Shown: positions 48,489 through 57,455 of the stretch, in pieces | How the letters are laid out: every line of letters starts with the position of its first letter | Position numbering within the stretch: the stretch's first letter is position 1 | DNA from: Robertkochia sediminum | GTDB taxonomy: Bacteria; Bacteroidota; Bacteroidia; Flavobacteriales; Flavobacteriaceae | Reading direction: 5' to 3' | Assembly: GCF_016786255.1 (NCBI RefSeq) | Contig: NZ_JADMKT010000074.1 | Coordinates: 321,123 to 385,122, forward strand | Length of the DNA stretch: 64,000 nt | The notes under the pieces: model-generated | What the model was told of the DNA's origin: nothing | The model's input: the letters and a program-made list of their open reading frames with translations, nothing else | Database searches by the model: none | Translations under genes and position numbers: made by a program

Positions 48489-50519
48489 ATGAATATCCTG
48501 AACACACCATTCAATACAACGTATAGCACTCCGCCATTCTCCAAAATAGAAACTGCCATGTTCAAAACAGCAATTCCTGAGGAGATCGAAAAGGCGCGAA
48601 AGGAGATCGAAGCCATCGCAAACAATACAGCCACCCCAACCTTTAGCAATACCATCGAAGCACTCGAGTTCAGTGGCGAACAGCTGGAGGTGATCACCTC
48701 CATATTCTTCAATCTGAACAATGCAGAAACCAATGCCGAAATGCAGGAACTTGCGCAGGAGATCTCGCCTGCTTTATCAGAGTTTGCCAACGACATCAGA
48801 CTCAATAACAAACTCTTTCAACGGGTAAAGGCCGTTTATAAAGGGAGAGAAGCACTCGACCTAACCCCCGAACAGCTCATGCTACTCGATAAAAAATACA
48901 AGAGCTTCGCCCGAAACGGGGCCGATCTTCCCGAAGAAAAGAAAGAAAAGCTGCGGGCTATAGATAAGGAACTCTCACGCCTGTCGCTCACCTTCGGAGA
49001 GAACGTCCTGGCAGAGACCAATAGTTACGAGCTGCATATCACCAATGAAAATGAACTGGAAGGCCTTCCGGAGTTCGCGATGGAGGCTGCTGCCGAAGAA
49101 GCCAAAAGCCGGGATAAAGAAGGATGGGTCTTTACTCTGAATTACCCCAGCTACATTCCCTTTATGACCTATGCCTCCAACAGAGCGCTGCGTCAAAAAC
49201 TACACCTTGCCTTTGGTAGCAAAGGATTTCAGGACAACGAAAGAAACAACACCGGGATCATCCTTAAGATCGTAAACCTGCGCCATGAACGCGCTCTATT
49301 GCTCGGCTACCAAAGTCACGCGCATTTTATCCTTGAAGAACGCATGGCCAAGACCCCGGAAGAGGTAAACAACTTCCTGGAAGACCTGCTCAAAAAAGCA
49401 TCTCCGGCCGCCAAAGCAGAGTATGAACAACTGGCCTCTTTCGCAAAAGACACCGACCATATCGACCAACTCGAAAAATGGGACGGAGCCTATTACACAG
49501 AAAAGTTGAAGCAGAAACTCTTTGACCTGGACGACGAAAAGCTAAAACCATATTTCCAGCTGGAACATGTGATCGACGGGGTTTTCGAGATCGCAGAAAA
49601 ACTCTACGGACTCAAATTCATCGCCTCAGAGACCATCGACGTATACCACGAAGATGTTCGGGCCTATACCGTAATGGACAGCAGCAACGACCTGGTCGCG
49701 ATATTCTATGCCGACTTCCACCCTCGTAAAGGGAAGCGCAACGGTGCATGGATGACCTCATACAAACCACAATACGTTAAGGATGGAGAGAACTCGAGGC
49801 CACATATATCTATTGTATGTAATTTCACCAAACCTACGGCAACCACCCCATCCCTGCTCACCTTTAACGAGGTAACCACCTTGTTCCATGAATTCGGTCA
49901 CGCCTTACACGGCATGCTTGCCAACACGGTTTATCCCAGTCTGAGCGGAACAAGTGTTTACTGGGATTTTGTAGAACTCCCAAGCCAGGTGATGGAAAAC
50001 TGGTGTTACGAGAAAGAAGCCCTGGAACTATTTGCACGGCACTACAAGACAGGCGAATTGATCCCGATGGAATACATCAAAAAGATCAAGGAATCGTCTA
50101 CGTTCATGGAAGGTATGCAAACCCTCAGGCAACTGAGCTTCGGATTGCTGGATATGAGCTGGCACGAGAAAGACCCATCACACATTACAGATGTTAAAGC
50201 CCATGAATCGAAGGTCTTCAAACGCACCGACCTTTACCCCGACCATGGCCAGACCTGTATGAGCACGGCCTTTTCACATATATTTCAGGGCGGGTATTCT
50301 GCGGGCTACTACAGCTATAAATGGGCCGAGGTCCTCGATGCCGACGCCTTCGAGCTTTTCCGGGAGAAAGGTATTTTCAACAGTGAGGTGGCCCAAAGTT
50401 TTATGGAACACGTACTCACCAAAGGAGGCACTGAAGACCCAATGACACTCTACAAGCGTTTTCGCGGACAAGAACCTCAGCCGGAAGCCCTTTTACGAAG
50501 AGCCGGATTAGTCAAATAA
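48489..50519 (+). CDS. M3 family metallopeptidase (oligopeptidase A / dipeptidyl carboxypeptidase type)
   Basis: M3 zinc peptidases degrade short peptides. The 676-aa product has the zinc site HEFGH (H467, E468, H471) inside FNEVTTLFHEFGHALHGML, with the downstream Glu in the DFVELPSQVMENW segment. The substrate motif GYSAGYYSYKWAEVLDADAF lies near the C-terminus. No signal peptide is seen, so it is probably cytoplasmic. Family members are called Dcp or PrlC; the exact specificity is not decided here. Its 3' end overlaps the convergent rhodanese gene by 12 nt. Confidence 0.93.
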   Translation: MNILNTPFNTTYSTPPFSKIETAMFKTAIPEEIEKARKEIEAIANNTATPTFSNTIEALEFSGEQLEVITSIFFNLNNAETNAEMQELAQEISPALSEFANDIRLNNKLFQRVKAVYKGREALDLTPEQLMLLDKKYKSFARNGADLPEEKKEKLRAIDKELSRLSLTFGENVLAETNSYELHITNENELEGLPEFAMEAAAEEAKSRDKEGWVFTLNYPSYIPFMTYASNRALRQKLHLAFGSKGFQDNERNNTGIILKIVNLRHERALLLGYQSHAHFILEERMAKTPEEVNNFLEDLLKKASPAAKAEYEQLASFAKDTDHIDQLEKWDGAYYTEKLKQKLFDLDDEKLKPYFQLEHVIDGVFEIAEKLYGLKFIASETIDVYHEDVRAYTVMDSSNDLVAIFYADFHPRKGKRNGAWMTSYKPQYVKDGENSRPHISIVCNFTKPTATTPSLLTFNEVTTLFHEFGHALHGMLANTVYPSLSGTSVYWDFVELPSQVMENWCYEKEALELFARHYKTGELIPMEYIKKIKESSTFMEGMQTLRQLSFGLLDMSWHEKDPSHITDVKAHESKVFKRTDLYPDHGQTCMSTAFSHIFQGGYSAGYYSYKWAEVLDADAFELFREKGIFNSEVAQSFMEHVLTKGGTEDPMTLYKRFRGQEPQPEALLRRAGLVK

Positions 50520-50942
50520 CCAAGCCATAAAGCTCCCCCAAAAACCTTCATCGGCTTTTTGGGGGTCCTTTTCTTTTGGAGCTTCCTTTTGCCGGGCAGC
50601 TTCCCAACGAACGTACCCTCCCTCAAGGTTATACACCTCTTTATACCCCAAAGAATCTAAAAGCGCAGAGGCATCGGCACTTCTTCTGCCGGACCTGCAA
50701 TACAACAGCAGCTTTTTATCTTTTGAGAATCGCGATACCTTTTCCACAAAATCTTCATCGTAGAAATTGATCAGGGTAGCACCGGGCACCACCCCTTCCT
50801 CCCATTCTCCGGGAGTACGAACATCGATCAGAACGCCTTCTTCCCAAAGGGTTTCAGGAACCTCTGTAATACTTATGTTATTTACTTGTGCGAATAGCCC
50901 TGCAGAAAACAACAGCGCTGCGAATAAAAAGATCTTTTTCAA
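50508..50942 (-). CDS. Exported rhodanese-like domain protein
   Basis: Rhodanese domains transfer sulfur through an active-site Cys. The 144-aa product has a signal peptide and one rhodanese domain with LIDVRTPGEWEEGVVPGAT and the active loop CRSGRRSA (C82), so it acts outside the cytoplasm. The proposed start is a TTG at 50942, because it begins a good signal peptide (LKKIFLFAALLFSAGLFAQ). The ATG-started frame at 51113 would overlap the sigma factor gene and its promoter region. A short acidic tail ends in WLFD. Confidence 0.85.
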   Translation of the reverse strand: MKKIFLFAALLFSAGLFAQVNNISITEVPETLWEEGVLIDVRTPGEWEEGVVPGATLINFYDEDFVEKVSRFSKDKKLLLYCRSGRRSADASALLDSLGYKEVYNLEGGYVRWEAARQKEAPKEKDPQKADEGFWGSFMAWLFD

Positions 50943-51023
50943 TGGTTTGTTTTTTTGAATTTGGCGTAAATTTAATATTTCATAATTTAATACAAGGCCA
51001 ACAGAATCCTTCAAATTGCTCCT

Positions 51024-51575
51024 ATGGGGAAAACAAAACTGGATCCATCTCAATGGGTAGATCGTTATGCCGACTACCTGTACAACTATACCATCTCCAA
51101 GGTAAGCGATCAAACCCTTGCTGAAGACCTGGTCCAGGAAACCTTTTTGGCCGGGTTAAAATCGGCTTCCGGGTTTAAGGGAGACGCCTCTGAACGCACC
51201 TGGCTAACGGCCATTTTAAAACGAAAGATCATCGATCATTACAGAAGAGCGAATTCCGGAAAAGGCAAAGTCGAGGTAAAGATCAATTACACCGACGACG
51301 ATCAGGAGGGCGACTGGCTGGAAGAAAGGGCTGCAGACAAACACCGGGACAATATCGAAGACCAGCTGCAAAATGAAGAACTGGGAATTGCCATAGAGCG
51401 GTGTGTATCGCAATTACCCGAAAAACAAGCCAGGATCTTCAGGATGAAGACCATCGAAGGTATGGAAACGGAAGACATTTGTAAAGAACTTCAGATCACT
51501 CCGTCTAATCTGTGGGTGATCATTCACCGGGCACGGACAACCTTAATGAATTGCCTGGAAAAAAATTGGTTTTAA
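51024..51575 (+). CDS. ECF-type RNA polymerase sigma factor
   Basis: ECF sigma factors direct RNA polymerase to stress or envelope promoters and are usually held by an anti-sigma factor. The 183-aa product has region 2 (about 15-85, AEDLVQETFLAGLKSASGF) and region 4 (about 130-180, LPEKQARIFRMKTIEGMETE and a helix-turn-helix), ending MNCLEKNWF. An acidic linker (YTDDDQEGDW) joins them. A 76-aa zinc-binding anti-sigma-like gene follows after 27 nt. Upstream, TTTG at 50960 and TAATTTAA 19 nt later form a partial promoter match. Confidence 0.92.
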   Translation: MGKTKLDPSQWVDRYADYLYNYTISKVSDQTLAEDLVQETFLAGLKSASGFKGDASERTWLTAILKRKIIDHYRRANSGKGKVEVKINYTDDDQEGDWLEERAADKHRDNIEDQLQNEELGIAIERCVSQLPEKQARIFRMKTIEGMETEDICKELQITPSNLWVIIHRARTTLMNCLEKNWF

Positions 51576-51602
51576 CTAACAACACCTAATCAGTAACAAA
51601 CC

Positions 51603-51833
51603 ATGCTAATAGACTGTACCAAAGCAGCAGAAATATGCAATAAAGCGCAATACCGGGAGGCGGGATCCTGGAAGGTCTTTAAACTAAAAATACACCTCAT
51701 GTATTGCCCTACGTGCCGAAAGCACGCCGCCAAAAATGGCAAGCTTACTAAGCTGTGCTCTAAGGCCAAACTGCAGTGCATGGATCCTGAAAAGAAGAAA
51801 AAGATCAAAGAAAAGATCGCTTCCAGATCCTAG
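51603..51833 (+). CDS. Minimal zinc anti-sigma-like protein
   Basis: The 76-aa product has the ligand pattern C5-x25-H31-x3-C35-x2-C38. This is the HxxxCxxC signature of zinc anti-sigma (ZAS) domains, with the same spacing as RsrA of Streptomyces. A basic Lys-rich tail ends the protein. There is no transmembrane segment, and the sequence is much shorter than membrane anti-sigma factors. It is co-directional with the ECF gene and probably its partner; binding and control of the sigma factor are inference. Its stop overlaps the convergent UbiA-like gene by 4 nt. Confidence 0.8.
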   Translation: MLIDCTKAAEICNKAQYREAGSWKVFKLKIHLMYCPTCRKHAAKNGKLTKLCSKAKLQCMDPEKKKKIKEKIASRS

Positions 51834-52642
51834 AGCAGCCATAGCAGCCCCAGCCAGATAAGCGGCAAACTCTCTACCAGCAGCCCGGTATAATACCGGT
51901 GTCGCTTGCGACTGGAAGCATAGAGTAGCACAAGGGAAAGCAACACGAGCACCCCTTCTGTATACCACTTATCTTCGAGATAATCCATTTCGAAAACCAC
52001 TCCCAGGAGCCAGAAAAGCAAGAGAAAACAATAACCCAAAAGCTTAGCACCCCGCACACCGAACTGCTGCGGTATGGTATACAACCCCGGCTGGTCCAGC
52101 CCCAGGTCCCTGATCTCGAAGGGAATGGTTATCGCCAGCACAAAGAGCATGCGCCGCACCACTTCAAGAGCCACTGCGGCATCAACAGGCAACTCTACCA
52201 ACACCACAGGAAGCACAACAGTACACAAGGCCCACACCAAGGCCACCACATAAACCTTGATCCCCCGCATATTCCTGATATTACCCTTTAGCCTTTGCAC
52301 GGGATACACATAAAAAAATACCAGCAATCCAACCAGGGCAGCAAGCGCTATGGCCCGGAGCGAGAAATCTTTTAAAAAATACAAGGCAATGATGAAATTA
52401 AGCACACTAAAAATCTGCATCCCCTTGTAATATTTACCCTTTACAGAAATAAAATCGCCTGCCAAAGGCGCGTATTTGATGAAGTTATAACCTACGACCG
52501 AACCAAAATACAGCGCGGCATAGACATAGAGGGGCGGGTCGAAGTCAAAATACACTCCTGTAACCCCGCAAAGGGCAGCTACAGCCAGCGCTACATGCAG
52601 GCTACTTTCTATATACAGATCTACGATCTTTTTAAGCATCAT
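51830..52642 (-). CDS. UbiA-like polytopic membrane protein
   Basis: The 270-aa product has eight or so hydrophobic segments and the look of the UbiA prenyltransferase superfamily, which attaches prenyl chains in the membrane. It keeps a second Asp motif (IRDLGLDQPGL). The first, usually N/DDxxD, reads YNFIKYAP, so classic prenyl transfer is doubtful. The ATG at 52642 is preferred over a GTG at 52657; 52639 is also possible. It is not tied to a quinone or haem operon here. It diverges from gcvP. Confidence 0.75.
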   Translation of the reverse strand: MMLKKIVDLYIESSLHVALAVAALCGVTGVYFDFDPPLYVYAALYFGSVVGYNFIKYAPLAGDFISVKGKYYKGMQIFSVLNFIIALYFLKDFSLRAIALAALVGLLVFFYVYPVQRLKGNIRNMRGIKVYVVALVWALCTVVLPVVLVELPVDAAVALEVVRRMLFVLAITIPFEIRDLGLDQPGLYTIPQQFGVRGAKLLGYCFLLLFWLLGVVFEMDYLEDKWYTEGVLVLLSLVLLYASSRKRHRYYTGLLVESLPLIWLGLLWLL

Positions 52643-52739
52643 CTTGGTCGGGATCACCCTTGTTTAACCTCCATTAGCAAAGGTCTGAAAGTTTCGTTAA
52701 AGCCTTATCAAAAGTACTTTTTAAAACCAATTTAATATG

Positions 52740-52747
52740 TACTTTTG
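52740..52747 (+). promoter_or_regulatory. Candidate -7 box of gcvP
   Basis: TACTTTTG matches TAnnTTTG and ends 35 nt before the gcvP ATG. A T-rich stretch 18 nt upstream (TTTT at 52718-52721) is a possible weak -33 element. No glycine-riboswitch-like structure was recognised in the short leader. Confidence 0.5.
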
Positions 52748-52782
52748 CGCAAAATAACATAACACATTATTAGTCACTTATA

Positions 52783-55635
52783 ATGAGAACAGATTCTTTT
52801 GCTATTCGCCACATAGGCCCGAAAAAAGAAGATCTTTCAAAAATGCTGAAAACTGTAGGCGTAGCCGACATCGATCAGCTTATATACGAGACCTTCCCCG
52901 ATGGTATCAGACTAAAAAAAGGACTGGATCTTCCAGAAGCCATGTCTGAATATGAGTACCTCTCACACATACAGGAATTGGGAGACAAGAACAAGGTATT
53001 CCGTTCATTTATCGGACTGGGTTATCACGAAGCTATTCTTCCTTCGGTGATCAAGAGAAACATTCTTGAAAATCCGGGGTGGTATACGGCGTACACGCCT
53101 TACCAGGCAGAGATCGCACAAGGCCGTCTCGAAGCGCTGCTCAACTTCCAAACCGTAATAAGTGACCTTACCGGAATGGAGATCGCCAACGCCTCATTAC
53201 TCGATGAGAGTACGGCTGCTGCAGAGGCTATGACCATGCTATTCAGCGCGAGAAGCCGCCAGCAAAAGAAAGCAGGGGTTGTAAAATTCTTTGTTTCTGA
53301 AGAGGTATTACCTCAAACCCTTTCTGTTCTTCAAACCAGAGCCCTTCCTTTAGGCATTGAGCTGGTTATTGGAGATCACCGTACCCTGGAACTTTCTTCA
53401 GATTACTACGGTGCCTTACTCCAATATCCGGGGAAAAGCGGTGAAGTTTTTGACTACAAAACCTTCACAGCCAATGCCAACGAAATGGACATCAAAGTTG
53501 CTGTTGCTGCCGATATCCTGAGTCTTGTATCACTAACTCCTCCGGGAGAATGGGGCGCAGAGGTTGTTGTAGGTACCTCACAGCGATTCGGTATCCCACT
53601 GGGTTACGGAGGACCTCACGCAGCATTCTTTGCTACTAAAGAAGCATACAAAAGAAGCATCCCGGGAAGAATTATCGGAGTTACCAGAGACACCGATGGC
53701 AATTTCGCTATGAGAATGGCACTGCAAACCCGCGAGCAACATATCAAAAGAGATAAGGCTACTTCTAATATCTGTACCGCCCAGGTGTTACTGGCTGTTA
53801 TGGCAGGTATGTATGCCGTTTACCACGGTCCTGAAGGCCTTAAATACATCGCTCAGAAAGTCCACAAAGCGACTACCACCCTGGTAGCTGCTCTTGAAGA
53901 ACTAGGATACGAGCAGCTCAACGGTGCGTTCTTTGACACCATTCGTGTTAAAGCCGACGCCGAGAGCGTAAAGAACATCGCCGAACTTCAAAAGGTAAAC
54001 TTCTATTATCCGGACGAGAGTACCGTAGCGATCGCACTTAATGAAACCGTTTCTGTTAAAGACCTGAACACCATCGTTCAGATCTTTGCCGACGCAGCCG
54101 GAAAAAATACCGTAACCATTACCGACATTCAGGATACCATCGCGATCCCTGAAACACTGCAAAGAACAAGCGCTTTCCTTCAGAACGAGGTCTTTAATGC
54201 CTACCATTCTGAAACAGAACTAATGCGCTACATCAAAAAGCTTGAGCGCAAAGACCTTTCGCTGAATCACTCCATGATCTCCCTCGGATCTTGCACCATG
54301 AAGCTTAACGCTGCATCTGAAATGCTTCCCCTCAGCAATCCGCAGTGGGGTAACATTCACCCTTTTGCACCGGTAGATCAGGCTCAGGGATATCACGAAG
54401 TACTCCAGGAACTTGAACACCAGTTAAACGTGATCACCGGTTTCGATGGCACTTCCCTGCAACCCAACTCAGGAGCACAGGGCGAGTATGCCGGACTCAT
54501 GGTGATCAGAGCATACCACCTTTCTAGAGGTGATGCCCACCGCCATATTTGCCTTATCCCATCGTCTGCCCACGGTACCAACCCGGCTTCTGCTGTTATG
54601 GCAGGAATGAAGGTGGTTGTAACCAAAACCGACGATCAGGGGAATATCGATGTTGCCGACCTGAAAGAAAAAGCAGAGAAGTACAAAGATGAACTGGCTG
54701 CCCTTATGGTAACCTACCCTTCAACCCACGGGGTATTCGAATCGTCTATTAAAGAGATCACTCAGATCATTCACGATAACGGAGGACAAGTATATATGGA
54801 TGGTGCCAACATGAACGCTCAGGTTGGACTTACCAATCCGGCAACCATCGGAGCCGATGTTTGTCACCTCAACCTTCACAAGACCTTTGCCATTCCTCAC
54901 GGAGGTGGAGGCCCCGGTGTTGGACCTATTTGTGTTGCCGGTCACCTGGCAGAATTCCTTCCGACAAACCCTGTGATCACCACAGGAGGAGAGAAGGCCA
55001 TTACCGCTATTTCTGCAGCTCCTTGGGGTAGTGCACTGGTTTGCCTGATCTCTTACGGATACATCAAAATGCTCGGTGCTGAAGGCCTGAAGCGATCTAC
55101 AGAAATGGCGATCCTCAATGCCAACTACATCAAGAACCGACTTGAAGGTAATTACGATGTGCTCTACAAAGGAGAGTGTGGAAGAGCCGCTCACGAGCTT
55201 ATCATTGAGTGTCGTCCCTTCAAGATGAACGGGATCGAGGTTACCGATATCGCCAAGCGTCTTATGGATTACGGATTCCACGCGCCAACGGTTTCTTTCC
55301 CTGTTGCGGGAACCATGATGATCGAACCTACCGAAAGCGAAAGTCTGGCAGAGCTTGACAAATTCTGTGATGCTATGATCGCCATTCGTCAGGAGATCGA
55401 AGAAGCTGTTGCAGAAGACGGGAATAATGTTCTTAAAAACGCACCACACACCCTTAAAATGGTGACCGCGAACGAATGGAACTTCCCTTACAGCCGCGAA
55501 AAGGCCGCCTATCCTCTTGCTTATGTTGCAGAAAACAAATTCTGGCCAACAGTAAGAAGGGTCGACGAAGCCTTTGGGGATCGTAACCTGATGTGTACCT
55601 GCGCGCCAATTGAAGAATACGCAGAAGCGCTATAA
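52783..55635 (+). CDS. gcvP: Glycine dehydrogenase (decarboxylating), P protein
   Basis: The P protein of the glycine cleavage system decarboxylates glycine and passes the aminomethyl group to the lipoyl H protein. The 950-aa product is the single-chain form with two GcvP halves. The PLP lysine is K700 in [15 protein letters not shown]. Family segments include [26 protein letters not shown] and [10 protein letters not shown]. gcvT and gcvH are not in the window. A terminator follows. Confidence 0.97.
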   Translation: MRTDSFAIRHIGPKKEDLSKMLKTVGVADIDQLIYETFPDGIRLKKGLDLPEAMSEYEYLSHIQELGDKNKVFRSFIGLGYHEAILPSVIKRNILENPGWYTAYTPYQAEIAQGRLEALLNFQTVISDLTGMEIANASLLDESTAAAEAMTMLFSARSRQQKKAGVVKFFVSEEVLPQTLSVLQTRALPLGIELVIGDHRTLELSSDYYGALLQYPGKSGEVFDYKTFTANANEMDIKVAVAADILSLVSLTPPGEWGAEVVVGTSQRFGIPLGYGGPHAAFFATKEAYKRSIPGRIIGVTRDTDGNFAMRMALQTREQHIKRDKATSNICTAQVLLAVMAGMYAVYHGPEGLKYIAQKVHKATTTLVAALEELGYEQLNGAFFDTIRVKADAESVKNIAELQKVNFYYPDESTVAIALNETVSVKDLNTIVQIFADAAGKNTVTITDIQDTIAIPETLQRTSAFLQNEVFNAYHSETELMRYIKKLERKDLSLNHSMISLGSCTMKLNAASEMLPLSNPQWGNIHPFAPVDQAQGYHEVLQELEHQLNVITGFDGTSLQPNSGAQGEYAGLMVIRAYHLSRGDAHRHICLIPSSAHGTNPASAVMAGMKVVVTKTDDQGNIDVADLKEKAEKYKDELAALMVTYPSTHGVFESSIKEITQIIHDNGGQVYMDGANMNAQVGLTNPATIGADVCHLNLHKTFAIPHGGGGPGVGPICVAGHLAEFLPTNPVITTGGEKAITAISAAPWGSALVCLISYGYIKMLGAEGLKRSTEMAILNANYIKNRLEGNYDVLYKGECGRAAHELIIECRPFKMNGIEVTDIAKRLMDYGFHAPTVSFPVAGTMMIEPTESESLAELDKFCDAMIAIRQEIEEAVAEDGNNVLKNAPHTLKMVTANEWNFPYSREKAAYPLAYVAENKFWPTVRRVDEAFGDRNLMCTCAPIEEYAEAL

Positions 55636-55660
55636 AGCGCTACTATACAGCTAAATACAC

Positions 55661-55689
55661 AAACCCCTGCCACACCAGCAGGGGTTTTT
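55661..55689 (+). terminator. Terminator after gcvP
   Basis: AAACCCCTGC (55661-55670) pairs perfectly with GCAGGGGTTT (55678-55687) across a 7-nt loop; T residues follow. Confidence 0.9.
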
Positions 55690-55796
55690 ATCACCCTATT
55701 ATTAGCCCAAAAGCACATTTGGGCATCGTAGCACTTTTTTAATGATCACACATATGCTTTGGTTATTAATTAGCTTGCAGCAAATTAAAAGTCCCT

Positions 55797-56855
55797 ATGA
55801 ACACAAAGATCACCGGAACAGGATGTTACATCCCCTCGCATATCGAAACGAATGCAGAATTTTCGCATCACGAGTTCCTCAATGAAGACGGAAGCCTGTT
55901 AAAGCAGAGTAATGATGTGATCATCAAAAAATTTGTTTCCATAACGGGAATCGGAGAACGCAGGTACGCTTCTCCCGAATACAACACCTCAGACATCGCC
56001 TACTTTGCCGGCGAACGCGCTATTGACAACGCACGCATTGACAAAGAATCACTGGATTATATTATCGTTGCCCATAATTTCGGGGATGTTCGTCATGGAT
56101 CATCTCAGGGTGACACCCTGCCCAGCCTTGCAGCCCGGGTAAAACACAAACTGGAGATCAAGAATCCTAAGTGTATCGCTTACGACCTCATCTTTGGCTG
56201 TCCGGGATGGGTAGAAGGACTCATTCAGGCTCACGCCTTCATCAAGGCCGGAATGGCAAAAAAATGTCTGGTGATCGGTGCCGAAACCTTATCAAGGGTA
56301 ACCGACCAGCACGACAGAGACTCGATGATCTACTCAGATGGCGCAGGTGCAACAGTAGTTGAAGCTTCACCGGAGAGCGAAAGCGGGATCATCTCTCACG
56401 AATCGGCCTCTTTCACCCAGGATGAAGCGCACTTTTTGTTCTTTGGGAAGTCCTATAAAAAAGATGCCGACGACACCCGATACATCAAAATGCACGGTCG
56501 TAAGATCTATGAATTTGCCCTGAACCAGGTTCCCTCTGCCATGAAAGCCTGCTTTGATCAATCGGGAGAAGACATTAAAGACCTGAAGAAGATCTTCATA
56601 CACCAGGCTAATGAAAAAATGGACGAAGCTATCGTAGACCGATTTTACCGACTTTACGATATGCAAGCTCCTGAAGATATCATGCCTATGAACATCGCTA
56701 CGCTCGGGAACAGCTCAGTAGCCACCGTACCTACTCTGTTTGATATGGTTAAACGCGGTGAACTACTCGGCCATGAGATCAAAAAAGGAGACGTGATCAT
56801 GTTCGCCAGTGTTGGAGCAGGAATGAACATCAACGCGGTAACCTACAAACTGTAG
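55797..56855 (+). CDS. 3-oxoacyl-ACP synthase III family (FabH-like) protein
   Basis: KASIII-type enzymes condense an acyl-CoA with malonyl-ACP. The 352-aa thiolase-fold product has the complete Cys-His-Asn triad: C135 in IFGCPGW, H269 in FIHQAN and N305 in LGNSSVA. It differs from housekeeping FabH in length and in the N-terminal insert (about 20-48). No fabD, ACP or plsX lies beside it, so it may make a specialised lipid head. A methyltransferase and a glycosyltransferase gene follow on the same strand. Confidence 0.88.
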   Translation: MNTKITGTGCYIPSHIETNAEFSHHEFLNEDGSLLKQSNDVIIKKFVSITGIGERRYASPEYNTSDIAYFAGERAIDNARIDKESLDYIIVAHNFGDVRHGSSQGDTLPSLAARVKHKLEIKNPKCIAYDLIFGCPGWVEGLIQAHAFIKAGMAKKCLVIGAETLSRVTDQHDRDSMIYSDGAGATVVEASPESESGIISHESASFTQDEAHFLFFGKSYKKDADDTRYIKMHGRKIYEFALNQVPSAMKACFDQSGEDIKDLKKIFIHQANEKMDEAIVDRFYRLYDMQAPEDIMPMNIATLGNSSVATVPTLFDMVKRGELLGHEIKKGDVIMFASVGAGMNINAVTYKL

Positions 56856-56899
56856 GGCGCTTTGATGCAGATCTCCATCGGCATAAGGCACAATAGTTT

Positions 56900-56907
56900 T
56901 ATATTTG
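56900..56907 (+). promoter_or_regulatory. Candidate -7 box before methyltransferase-glycosyltransferase pair
   Basis: TATATTTG matches TAnnTTTG and ends 17 nt before the ATG at 56925. No TTTG occurs 19 nt upstream. Confidence 0.45.
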
Positions 56908-56924
56908 GAGCCTAAATCAGCATC

Positions 56925-57455
56925 ATGTACGAACATACCTATCCGGACAAAAGGTACCGGATCACTCTTGACCTCATAAAGCGAGTAGCCCCTTCAGGAA
57001 CCAGGATCCTTGACCTTGGTGTTGAAAATCCGTTTTCGGAGATCATGAAGAAAGAGGGGTACCAGGTAGAAAACACCCATGGAGAAGACCTCGATGAGCA
57101 CAGAAGCACTATAGAAAACTCTGAAGCCGACATGGTCACCGCCCTGGAAATTTTCGAACACCTGCTCTCTCCTTACGAGGTTCTAAAGAGCATCAAGGCG
57201 CACAAGCTGGTTGCCTCGATCCCATTACGTCTTTGGTTTGCCTCAGCATATCGCAGCAAAACCGACCCATGGGACCGCCACTACCACGAATTCGAAGACT
57301 GGCAGTTTGACTGGCTTCTCGAAAAGACCGGATGGACCATCAAGGAACGTATCCAATGGTCTCACCCCGTAAATAAAATAGGGATCCGTCCGCTACTCAG
57401 ACGTTTCACACCCAGATACTACATGGTTTATGCTGAAAGAAACAAAGAAGCATAG
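56925..57455 (+). CDS. Short SAM-dependent methyltransferase-like protein
   Basis: The 176-aa product resembles class I methyltransferases. An AdoMet-binding strand ILDLGVENPFSEIM (about 28-41) is followed by an acidic GEDLDEH and the LEIFEHL motif (about 74-80). The Gly-rich loop is degenerate and the fold is short, so activity is uncertain. The C-terminal end overlaps the glycosyltransferase start by 26 nt, which points to a shared job in modifying the same product. Confidence 0.75.
   Translation: MYEHTYPDKRYRITLDLIKRVAPSGTRILDLGVENPFSEIMKKEGYQVENTHGEDLDEHRSTIENSEADMVTALEIFEHLLSPYEVLKSIKAHKLVASIPLRLWFASAYRSKTDPWDRHYHEFEDWQFDWLLEKTGWTIKERIQWSHPVNKIGIRPLLRRFTPRYYMVYAERNKEA

Noticed and set aside
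50960-50990. TTTG-N19-TAATTTAA before the ECF sigma gene
   Set aside because: The -33 box and spacing fit but the -7 box misses two consensus positions, so it was mentioned only in the gene entry.
54721-55449. Minus-strand open frame of 242 codons
   Set aside because: It is antisense to gcvP, which is complete and of normal length.
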